Assembly: GCA_002372465.1 (NCBI GenBank)
Contig: DFGW01000216.1
Location: forward strand, 1 to 14,981
Length of the DNA stretch: 14,981 nucleotides
Direction: 5' to 3'
From: Butyrivibrio sp. UBA3740
GTDB lineage: Bacteria; Bacillota; Clostridia; Lachnospirales; Lachnospiraceae
This document shows positions 6,330 through 13,584 of this stretch, piece after piece (within the stretch, counting starts at the first letter, position 1; every line of letters starts with the position of its first letter). The notes below the pieces were generated by a model that ran no database searches, was not told the DNA's origin, and saw nothing but the letters and a program-made list of their open reading frames with translations. A program made the translations under genes and the position numbers.

Positions 6330-7043
6330 ATGAAGTTATATGACAATCTGATTGATGGAACCATGGAGGAGCTGGGTAAAGGTCAGAGCAGGAAGATTTC
6401 TTTTGATGAGAAGAATGCCTGGAGCTGTCTTGATAACAGCGAATTCATCATGCAAAGAGATGCGGGACTTGAGCTTGGAGGGGCAGGAAAGCCCTCTGTC
6501 AACTACACCTGTGTCACCACCTCGGGAAAGGTAACTGAGGATGAGATTCTTGTTTATGGAAAAGACATAAACGAGATTAAAGGGGATACGGCCTTTGCCA
6601 GGATAGTGATCCTGGAGACCGAGGATCTTGGCGAAGATGAGGACCAGGAGAAGGCCTTTCAGGCAATCCGGAACCTGGAGTTTGTAAGGTACCATGTTTT
6701 TCCAAAGGGCTACATGGTCAGAGTCTCTTCCCAGAGCAATCAGGAACAGGTTCGCATCAGTAACGAAGCTCTTAGGGGCGGCATAAGCTTTGCACGGGTT
6801 GGAGCAGCTTATATCAAAAAGTATAAAGAAGTGAGCCAGGTTAAGAAGGTGAGGGTCATCTTTATCACTGAAACAGACCTGGTGGATAAATTACGTCCCA
6901 ATGCGGACAAGGTTGACGCCATTACCAGGACACTGACTCATATCCTGGATGGCCTTCCGACAGATTGTGGTCACTGCAGCATGAAGCCTGTATGTGATGA
7001 AGTCGAGGGAATGCGCGAACTTCACCTCGGCAAGAAAAAATAG
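6330..7043 (+). CDS. Stand-alone protein resembling the acetyl-CoA synthase (AcsB/CdhC) middle domain
   Basis: A 237-aa soluble protein. From memory of the Moorella AcsB sequence, several stretches correspond in order: LELGG (47-51) to VEMGG, GKVTEDEILVYGKDINEI (66-83) to ITDGKIEVIGPDIDQI, ARIVILE (90-96) to LGILVDI, KKVRVIFITE (172-181) to DRVQVTIFTD, and finally DCGHCSMKPVC (212-222) to the start of the A-cluster [4Fe-4S] ligand motif. Cys213, Cys216 and Cys222 would match the first three of its four ligands. The fourth ligand, the two nickel-binding cysteines further on, and the N-terminal CODH-binding domain are all absent. In acetyl-CoA synthase this middle region contributes to CoA binding. 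It is therefore probably an Fe-S and/or CoA-binding accessory rather than a synthase. AAGAGG (6315-6320) precedes the ATG. The homology rests on my own alignment; moderate confidence. Confidence 0.72.
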   Translation: MKLYDNLIDGTMEELGKGQSRKISFDEKNAWSCLDNSEFIMQRDAGLELGGAGKPSVNYTCVTTSGKVTEDEILVYGKDINEIKGDTAFARIVILETEDLGEDEDQEKAFQAIRNLEFVRYHVFPKGYMVRVSSQSNQEQVRISNEALRGGISFARVGAAYIKKYKEVSQVKKVRVIFITETDLVDKLRPNADKVDAITRTLTHILDGLPTDCGHCSMKPVCDEVEGMRELHLGKKK

Positions 7044-7061
7044 AAAGGAATCGAGGCTTTG

Positions 7062-9125
7062 ATGAAAGAGGAATACAAATCACTCTTTACCCCATGGAAG
7101 ATTGGGAATCTTGAGATCAAGAACAGAATAGTGCTGGCTCCTATGGGCGGTACATGTATCTTCGGTTGGATGGAGCCCGGCGGAAGCCATTTTGACAAGG
7201 AAGCAGCAAGGCTTCTTCTTAAGATCGCCAAGCATGACTGCGGACTTATCATTCCGGGTATTGCCCCTGTAAAGGATATGCTGGGCGGGAAATGGCTCTA
7301 TCAGAACAAGCGCAAGTTCGAGGAACTGGCTGATTTTATGGATGAGATCCATGCCACCGGTGCCAAGATGTTTGTCCAGATGACAGCAGGCTTTGGACGT
7401 AGCTTTGCCCTGACAGCACCTCTGGCCATGCTGGCTAAGAACAAGGCTCTTAATGCACTCGCCAAGCCATACATCGATGCTGAGTACCTCACTGCAGCGC
7501 CGTCAGTTCTTCCCAACAGATGGGCTGATGATGTAACAACACGTGCCATCACGGAAAAAGAAATAAAGGACATTATCTTCGCCTTTGGTGAGACAGCGAG
7601 ACTGTGCAAAGAAGCAGGCGTTGATGGTGTTGAGGTTCACGCTGTTCACGAAGGATACCTTCTTGACCAGTTTACCCTTAAGTATACCAACCAGCGTACC
7701 GATGAGTATGGCGGATCCTTTGAGAACCGCTATCGTTTCGCGGTGGAGATTGTCAAAGAGATCAAGAAGACCTGTGGCCAGGACTTCCCGGTTTCCCTCA
7801 GGTACTCTGTAAGATCCATGACAAAGGCCTTCCAGTATGGCGCAATGCCGGGAGAGGACTTTGAAGAGATCGGAAGAGACATGGAGGAGTCGGAGCGCGC
7901 GGCTAAGTATCTTCAGGATGCAGGCTACGACATGCTCAACTGCGACAACGGAACCTATGATGCCTGGTACTGGGCTCATCCACCGCAGTATATGCCACAG
8001 AACTGCAACCTTGCCGATGTTGAGCACATCAAGAAGTTTGTGGACATTCCTGTTGTATGTGCCGGTAAGATGGAGCCTGACGCAGGAGCAAAGGCCATCA
8101 GAGAAGGCGGTATTGATGCAATGGCTGTTGGAAGACAGTTCCTTGCTGATCCCAAGTGGGTATCCAAGCTCAAAAGAGGAATGCCCGAGGAGATCAGACC
8201 TTGTATCTGCTGCCATTCAGCATGCTTTAACCTTACCAAGCACAATGGAACAGCCAATGACCAGGATCTTACCGAGTCAGCAGGAATGTGTAAGTGTGCT
8301 GTAAACCCAAGAAGCATGCAGACTAAGAAGTATAAGGTAAAGCCTACTGATAATCCTAAGAGAGTTGCCATCATTGGCGGCGGTATTGGAGGAATGGAGG
8401 CTGCAAGGATTCTTGCTCTTCGTGGACATGTGCCTGAGATCTATGAAAAGACCAGTGAGCTGGGAGGCGTATTTATAGCTGCAGCTGCTCCTGAGTTCAA
8501 GGAGAAGGACAGACAGCTTATTGCATGGCTGAAGTATCAGCTTAAGAAGCTGGGAGTTAAGATACACTACAACTATACCGTAAGGACTGACAGCCTTCCT
8601 TCTGCAGACGAGTACATCATTGCGACAGGCGCCCAGGCCAACAGGATACCGATTCCAGGGGCTGCGGAGTTTGCCATGGATGCTACAGATTATCTACTTG
8701 GCAATAAGAGCGTTGGAGAAGACGTGGTTATCATCGGTGGCGGACTTACAGGTTGTGAGATAGCACTGGATCTTTTCAGGAAGGGTAAGAAGCCTCAGAT
8801 CGTTGAAATGAAGGATGATCTTATCGCTGTTAAAAATATGTGCCTTGCCAACACAAGTTATCTTCGCGACTGCTTCAAGACCAACAAGGTTCCGGTTTAT
8901 CTGAACGCAGGAGTTGAAGAGATAAAGGATAAGACAGTTACTATAAAACTCAAGGACGGATCCACAAAAGAACTTTCGGCTGACAGCGTAATCATGTCAG
9001 TGGGATATCATCCTGTTCCGCTTCTTCAGGAGGCGAAGAACGTTCATCTTCTTGGTGATTGCAAGAAGGTTGGAAATGTTCGTTCAGCTATCTGGGGAGC
9101 ATGGGATATAGCAATGAAGATTTAA
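7062..9125 (+). CDS. FMN/4Fe-4S/FAD enoate or 2,4-dienoyl-CoA reductase (OYE family, BaiCD-like)
   Basis: A 687-aa NAD(P)H-dependent flavoenzyme that reduces activated C=C bonds. Residues 5-375 form an Old Yellow Enzyme TIM barrel (FTPWKIGNLEIKNRIVLAPM; VEVHAVHEGYLLDQF at 190-204 with the H-x2-H active-site pair; DEYGGSFENRYRF at 214-226). CICCHSAC (381-388) supplies three [4Fe-4S] ligands and KCAVNP (Cys412) the fourth. Residues 434-460 (AIIGGGIGGMEAA) bind FAD and 556-570 (VIIGGGLTGCEIAL) bind NAD(P)H. The Glu within HAVHEGYLL is the form seen in BaiCD/BaiH and enoate reductases. The Cys388-Cys412 spacing is about a dozen residues longer than in E. coli FadH. The start is ATG 7062 with GAGG (7053-7056) five bases before it; a TTG immediately upstream is less likely. 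Last gene of the operon, probably reducing the product of, or exchanging electrons with, the dehydratase-like complex. Confidence 0.92.
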   Translation: MKEEYKSLFTPWKIGNLEIKNRIVLAPMGGTCIFGWMEPGGSHFDKEAARLLLKIAKHDCGLIIPGIAPVKDMLGGKWLYQNKRKFEELADFMDEIHATGAKMFVQMTAGFGRSFALTAPLAMLAKNKALNALAKPYIDAEYLTAAPSVLPNRWADDVTTRAITEKEIKDIIFAFGETARLCKEAGVDGVEVHAVHEGYLLDQFTLKYTNQRTDEYGGSFENRYRFAVEIVKEIKKTCGQDFPVSLRYSVRSMTKAFQYGAMPGEDFEEIGRDMEESERAAKYLQDAGYDMLNCDNGTYDAWYWAHPPQYMPQNCNLADVEHIKKFVDIPVVCAGKMEPDAGAKAIREGGIDAMAVGRQFLADPKWVSKLKRGMPEEIRPCICCHSACFNLTKHNGTANDQDLTESAGMCKCAVNPRSMQTKKYKVKPTDNPKRVAIIGGGIGGMEAARILALRGHVPEIYEKTSELGGVFIAAAAPEFKEKDRQLIAWLKYQLKKLGVKIHYNYTVRTDSLPSADEYIIATGAQANRIPIPGAAEFAMDATDYLLGNKSVGEDVVIIGGGLTGCEIALDLFRKGKKPQIVEMKDDLIAVKNMCLANTSYLRDCFKTNKVPVYLNAGVEEIKDKTVTIKLKDGSTKELSADSVIMSVGYHPVPLLQEAKNVHLLGDCKKVGNVRSAIWGAWDIAMKI

Positions 9126-9143
9126 TATATCAGAGCATGAATT

Positions 9144-9181
9144 AAGCCTCCGCACAAGTTTATCTTGTGTGGAGGCTTTTT
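9144..9181 (+). terminator. Intrinsic terminator, partly bidirectional
   Basis: A 15-bp stem pairs 9144-9158 with 9164-9178 (one G-T pair), with loop TTTAT and then a T run to 9181, 18 bases after the flavoenzyme stop. It lies between convergent genes. Read leftward, the same hairpin is followed by a less T-rich stretch, so it may also stop the GGDEF operon less efficiently. Confidence 0.9.
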
Positions 9182-9189
9182 ACGTTCTT

Positions 9190-10890
9190 TTATAACCTTC
9201 CGGTAATTCCAAGTTCTTCATGCATCTTTCGTTTCATATCATACATGCGCTGATCTGCCAGGAGGTAAACTTCGTGGGCGGGAGCTCCCGGTGGACACTC
9301 ATGCCTGAAGGCAAAGCCTGTAGCTGCGCTTCTGTGATACTCAGAATAGATGGCATTCATTACATTGAGGGCACTGTTCATCCTGCCGATCATACCCTCA
9401 ACTTCATGTTCAGAGGCTGTTTCAATGATCACCAGGAATTCATCTCCGCCAATCCTTGCACAGAATCCATGATCCTCAAAGGAGGTTGTCAGGACCTTGG
9501 AAAAGTCCTTGATATATCTGTCTCCGGATGGGTGGCCGAACTTGTCATTGACTGTTTTAAGTCCGTTTAAGTCCACGCTTACAATGCAATAATCTGCATC
9601 AGTCTTGTTGAGGTCATCAATGATCTTATCGGCTCTTGCTCTGTTTGGCATATTGGTAAGTCCGTCAGCATAGGCCAGATGAGTTAAGGAAGCATATTCC
9701 TTTCTCTGGGCGTAGGACTGAGTGATAAAGAGCAGATAGTTGGCCATCTGACACATCACGTAGATAAGACATCCCGAGTCAATGGCAATGATACCAAGAT
9801 AGTAGGAATTTGGAATGTGCATTGTATCCATCATGTATACGATAAGATGCACAATCTCCGCTGCTGCAAAGGCCACCAGTCCGGACATTTGGATCATGCC
9901 GGATGGAGTGATGTCCTTGCGGATGATATTTCTTACAAAGAAATAGATCAATATGCCAAAGCCGAAAACTGAAACTATGTGATATAGCGGAAGAGTCATC
10001 CTTAAGTGGATATTAAATCCATAGTGAAGGATAAACTGCATAAGTGTTACACATGAACTTATGAGAGCAGCAGTAAGATACAGCTTCTTTTTCTCAATCT
10101 TTTGCACAAAGTACATGATGAGGTAACAGTAGGGAACAATCAGGTACAGGGTAAAATATTCTATCTGGGTCTCCATTCTGGTGTAGATGAAGGGTGAAAG
10201 AACATTGTAGTAACACATGATCCAGGCTGCCAGGTTGGCGCAGAATAAGGAGCCCACCAAAAGCCCTTTAATATCGGGAGTGGAGGTTACAAAGAACATT
10301 GTGATGCAAAGGAAAGCGACGCCGAAGATCAAAAGGAACATACCGGTGGCTATGATGGCAAGGTGGTCATTTATGAACTCACTCTCCACATCAGGCTGGC
10401 TGCCAAGCTTAAGCGGAGCAAGAGTTTCAAAGGCATCTTCTTCAGAAACCACCATCTTCATTACAAATTCTTTTCCCCGGTAATCCATGGGAAGTGAGAT
10501 GAAGTGGTACATCTTACCGATGAAGGCCTTTTTCTCATAGAGGTCCTGGGCAAAGCTGAATATTTCTTCTTCATCTACATAGCAATTAAGTGTAGTGTAG
10601 CGACTTCTGAAGAGCAGAACGGGGAAGGGAACAGCTTCTGCGTCTTTGGGAAGATTTATGGAAAAAGACAGCTGATCACCTCTGTGAAGCTCATCGTTTC
10701 CAAGAAGCTTATAGAATTCCGAGAGCTTTACGTCTTCGTATTCTTTTCCGTTTATGGTGACACGCCACCCTTCGTTCAAGGCGTAGATGGGATAGTCCGG
10801 CTTAAAGGTAAGGCAGGTATGTATAAGCCAGGATACGAAGGTGGCAAGGAAAAAAGCACAGATTATGGAGAGTAAACGTTTGTTTTTCAT
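9190..10890 (-). CDS. Multi-pass membrane diguanylate cyclase (GGDEF), second of tandem pair
   Basis: A 566-aa receptor that should make cyclic-di-GMP in response to an extracytoplasmic signal. It has an N-terminal membrane anchor (about 5-28), a roughly 145-residue external domain of beta type (GWRVTINGKEYEDV onward, 41-178), about seven membrane helices (178-392) and a cytoplasmic GGDEF domain (405-566) with DGLTNMPNR, VDLNGLKTVNDKFGH and the catalytic RIGGDEF (479-485). This layout resembles 7TMR-DISM sensors. There is no RxxD inhibitory site at the expected position before GGDEF, so product inhibition of the usual kind is not expected. The ATG at 10890 has AAGGAGG (10900-10906) nine bases upstream and overlaps the stop of the previous GGDEF gene as ATGA. 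It is a clear paralogue of that gene, with matching segments such as VDEEEIFSF / VDDEEIYSF and VYLLADQRMY in both. The ligand is unknown. Confidence 0.92.
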   Translation of the reverse strand: MKNKRLLSIICAFFLATFVSWLIHTCLTFKPDYPIYALNEGWRVTINGKEYEDVKLSEFYKLLGNDELHRGDQLSFSINLPKDAEAVPFPVLLFRSRYTTLNCYVDEEEIFSFAQDLYEKKAFIGKMYHFISLPMDYRGKEFVMKMVVSEEDAFETLAPLKLGSQPDVESEFINDHLAIIATGMFLLIFGVAFLCITMFFVTSTPDIKGLLVGSLFCANLAAWIMCYYNVLSPFIYTRMETQIEYFTLYLIVPYCYLIMYFVQKIEKKKLYLTAALISSCVTLMQFILHYGFNIHLRMTLPLYHIVSVFGFGILIYFFVRNIIRKDITPSGMIQMSGLVAFAAAEIVHLIVYMMDTMHIPNSYYLGIIAIDSGCLIYVMCQMANYLLFITQSYAQRKEYASLTHLAYADGLTNMPNRARADKIIDDLNKTDADYCIVSVDLNGLKTVNDKFGHPSGDRYIKDFSKVLTTSFEDHGFCARIGGDEFLVIIETASEHEVEGMIGRMNSALNVMNAIYSEYHRSAATGFAFRHECPPGAPAHEVYLLADQRMYDMKRKMHEELGITGRL

Positions 10891-12650
10891 GATCGCTTAC
10901 CTCCTTCATCCAGTATTTTGTTCAAAAGGTCGTCATAGAGGCGCCCCAAGGACTGCTTGTGGTGAAGTCCCTTCATGGAATACATGCGCTGATCTGCCAG
11001 AAGATAAACATGCTGGGCATCAGCTCCGAATTTAAGCTCCTTGTCCTTGCTGGAGGCATGCCCCCAGGAAGCAGAGAAACGAAGCTTGGTTTCCGTTGAA
11101 TTTTTGTGGTTCATAAGGTCTGTGAAGCAGTTGATATCCCTCTGGGTGCGTTCTTCATCCACATAGGGAAGAACTACGATGAACTCGTCACCGCCCATTC
11201 GTCCAAGGAGGGAAGCATCTGTGAAACTGCTCTTTAGTATGTCTGAAAAGCCGTTTAAGAGCTTATCGCCCTGATCGTGGCCATAATTGTCATTGGTATA
11301 TTTGAGATAATCAAGGTCCAGGCTGATGATGGTATATTCACCGGACAGCTCAGCAAGAACCTGCTCGCATTTGGAGCGGTTGGCAAGGCCTGTGAGTGCA
11401 TCCGTGTAGGCAAGACCCTCAAGCTGCACTTTGACAGTAGATTCGTTGATGTACTCAATGCAGTGGTAGAAGTAGTGCAGCAAAAGACACATGATAAATA
11501 TCAAAGCACCTACAGTCGTGAAGTTGATGTGGGAATTAACCTCTCCAAACTTCGAGAACTTCATGATATTGAATTTGACGATATCAATAACGGCGCAGGC
11601 CAGGAATAGTATCAGTCCAAAGATAAGGGTGTTAGTAGAAGATATAGTAATCTTATATTCAAATTCATTCTTTCGGACGTCTCTGACGGCAAGGACTAAA
11701 TTGACAATAAGGAATAACCCTTCACAAATACCTATAGTATGAAGCCAGAGAACGAAGCTGCAAATATGCACCACCCTGAGCAGGTGCATGATACTGGTGG
11801 AAAAAGCAAAGATAAGGTTTATCACCAAAAGTGCTATACCCGTGCGTTTGAATATGCTCTGTCCCGAAAGGATGATAAAGGCCAGGATCGAAGCCGGGAT
11901 CATATAAAGGGAGAAGTACTCCACGAAGGTAAAGAAAGAAGGGCTGTCTGAGATGTACCAGAAAATGTCATTATAAGCCAGAATATATACGCCCATAAAG
12001 ACAGCGGTTGCAGCAGCCATAAAAATACTGAAGTCATGGTTGTCTGCAAATGCAAGGAAGGGTGAGAGTATAAGGAGTATGAAGCCCAGGTGGCACAGAT
12101 ATACGCCAATGACCATGGCAAGACGGTTAGCCTGAAGCTGATTGTTCTTAAGGTCATTGTAGTTGCCAAAGTATATTGGGGAAAGCCCGGAAAAGGCATT
12201 GTCTTCCTGGGCAGTAATCTCTATGGTGATTTTTCTTCCCTGATAGTCCCGGGGAAGCTGGACGAAGTTGATCATCTTGGGGAGCATCCAGTTTAAGTCA
12301 AGGTATTTTTCTCCGAAGGAGTAGATCTCTTCATCGTCCACAAAGACTTTAGTTGAGGAGAGGACAGAGCGGTATCTTATGGTGGCAGGGGAAAGGTCAG
12401 AGTCAGGAAGTGTTCGGGAGAGCCTGATGACATCCCCCTTATTTGCAATTCCGATGTTGGATCTTTCTATGCTGTCCAGTGGCCACTCACTGTTGCCACG
12501 GGTAATAGTCCAGCCGTCATCCAGCTGGACTAACTCATATTGGTAAGGAGTATTAAATTCTGAGGTGCCAAGTACGAGCAGAGTGATACCAAGTATCATC
12601 ACTGCCAGAACGACCAGTAAGGCCGTTCGGATCTTTGCGGCCAGATTCAA
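10887..12650 (-). CDS. Multi-pass membrane diguanylate cyclase (GGDEF), first of tandem pair
   Basis: A 587-aa paralogue of the next gene with the same plan: membrane anchor (about 8-27), external domain with DDGWTITRGNSEW and YRSVLSSTKVFVDDEEIYSF, about seven helices (175-400), then GGDEF with YTDALTGLANR, LDLDYLKYTNDNYGH and GRMGGDEF (483-490). No RxxD inhibitory site is seen. A basic 40-residue tail follows the GGDEF domain. I place the start at a TTG (12650-12648) because AGGAGG (12660-12665) lies exactly nine bases before it, it falls after the TPM gene's stop, and the protein then opens directly with its anchor. The frame is open further upstream to an ATG at 12701 and beyond, but those starts would run inside the Gly-Ser-His tail of the TPM gene with no ribosome binding site. 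Inferred c-di-GMP output; signal unknown. Confidence 0.9.
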   Translation of the reverse strand: MNLAAKIRTALLVVLAVMILGITLLVLGTSEFNTPYQYELVQLDDGWTITRGNSEWPLDSIERSNIGIANKGDVIRLSRTLPDSDLSPATIRYRSVLSSTKVFVDDEEIYSFGEKYLDLNWMLPKMINFVQLPRDYQGRKITIEITAQEDNAFSGLSPIYFGNYNDLKNNQLQANRLAMVIGVYLCHLGFILLILSPFLAFADNHDFSIFMAAATAVFMGVYILAYNDIFWYISDSPSFFTFVEYFSLYMIPASILAFIILSGQSIFKRTGIALLVINLIFAFSTSIMHLLRVVHICSFVLWLHTIGICEGLFLIVNLVLAVRDVRKNEFEYKITISSTNTLIFGLILFLACAVIDIVKFNIMKFSKFGEVNSHINFTTVGALIFIMCLLLHYFYHCIEYINESTVKVQLEGLAYTDALTGLANRSKCEQVLAELSGEYTIISLDLDYLKYTNDNYGHDQGDKLLNGFSDILKSSFTDASLLGRMGGDEFIVVLPYVDEERTQRDINCFTDLMNHKNSTETKLRFSASWGHASSKDKELKFGADAQHVYLLADQRMYSMKGLHHKQSLGRLYDDLLNKILDEGGKRS

Positions 12651-12659
12651 TGAATAAAT

Positions 12660-12665
12660 CCTCCT
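12660..12665 (-). promoter_or_regulatory. Ribosome binding site AGGAGG that decides the TTG start of the first GGDEF gene
   Basis: AGGAGG on the minus strand lies ten bases after the TPM-gene stop codon and nine bases before TTG 12650. No comparable site precedes the ATG at 12701 or the frame opening at 12779. Confidence 0.8.
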
Positions 12666-12675
12666 GCCGGTTAAT

Positions 12676-13563
12676 TTAGAAGTGGCCGTGGCTTCCGCCA
12701 TGTGTGGTGCCGGAACTGGATGTATGGGTGGAACTTCCACCGCCAAAGGAAGAACCTCTGCCTCCTCCGGAACTGTCATCGTTTTTCGGGATGGGTACCT
12801 TGGACAGGGAGGTGCGGATGTGGGTGTCCCTTTTCACGTTGAGCTTCAACCCCTGGGAAGACTGATAATAAAAGGCATTAGTGGCCGTCTTTACTGTCTT
12901 GAGCTGAGACTTCATGTGAAGAATAGGGAAAAGAGCTATCACCAGACCAATGAGGATACTGAAAAAAATATACTCAAGGATCTGCTCTGCGGTCTTAGGT
13001 GGTTTATACCCTACATCATAGGGAGTTCCCTTTGAATAAAGTGAAAGCAGGTAATCACAGGTGTTTGCATATTCCTTGAAGGCTCCGCTGTAATCGCCAT
13101 TTCTCAGGTAGGAGATCATGTTGTTTACAAGATATTCCTGGCCATAGTCTGTGAAGGCCTGGATGGCTGATCCGCGGGTGCTGATAGCCCACTCGCGATC
13201 CTCCATGCTGAGCATAAAGAGAATACCGCTTCCGTTATAATCTGCCCCAAAGCCGTTGTAATCGAAATAGTCGTCTGAATAGTCCTGAATGGGCCCGTTG
13301 TGAGAGTTGACGGTGAGAACAACAATGTTGCACTTCCATTTCTCACTGAGGCTGTTAAGGGTGGACAAGAGCTCTTTTTCCTGGCTGTCAGTAAGAAGAT
13401 CTGCATTGTCCAAAAGCCTTTCCTTCTGCCTTGTGGATGGCATTTCGTAGCTGTCCCACAAAACGTCCGCTGCCAGAGCCTTCATGGGCAGAAGAGTTAT
13501 CAGGATCAAAAACAGGACCAGAGCTGAGGCTGTCTGTTTTTTTATGGTTTGTATCATATTCAT
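12676..13563 (-). CDS. TPM-domain membrane protein (YdjH/YgcG-like)
   Basis: A 295-aa exported membrane protein. From ATG 13563 the N-terminus (MNMIQTIKKQ, hydrophobic 14-27, then ALAA at 29-32) is a good signal peptide. The TPM domain follows (about 48-175: LLDNADLLTDSQEKEL, NIVVLTVNSHNG, YFDYNGFG, REWAISTRG). A membrane helix lies near 200-222, then a basic linker and a low-complexity Gly/Ser/Thr/His tail (266-295) ending HGGSHGHF. The order fits YdjH of B. subtilis, encoded beside YdjG and YdjI, and the two leftward genes upstream here are relatives of those. TPM proteins are reported as phosphatases in plants and as membrane-associated envelope factors in bacteria; catalysis here is unproven. 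The frame opens at a TTG (13575), but that start lacks a ribosome binding site and adds an acidic MDDE before the signal peptide. Confidence 0.85.
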   Translation of the reverse strand: MNMIQTIKKQTASALVLFLILITLLPMKALAADVLWDSYEMPSTRQKERLLDNADLLTDSQEKELLSTLNSLSEKWKCNIVVLTVNSHNGPIQDYSDDYFDYNGFGADYNGSGILFMLSMEDREWAISTRGSAIQAFTDYGQEYLVNNMISYLRNGDYSGAFKEYANTCDYLLSLYSKGTPYDVGYKPPKTAEQILEYIFFSILIGLVIALFPILHMKSQLKTVKTATNAFYYQSSQGLKLNVKRDTHIRTSLSKVPIPKNDDSSGGGRGSSFGGGSSTHTSSSGTTHGGSHGHF

Positions 13564-13584
13564 TTCGTCATCCAATCAATTTGA

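Noticed and set aside
1463..7043. A Wood-Ljungdahl CODH/ACS locus
   Set aside because: There is no CO dehydrogenase, no complete acetyl-CoA synthase, no corrinoid protein and no methyltransferase; only a CooC-like ATPase and a partial ACS-like domain are present.
7503..8216. 237-aa leftward open frame inside the flavoenzyme gene
   Set aside because: It is wholly antisense to a well-conserved OYE domain, has no recognisable motif and is explained by codon bias of the sense strand.
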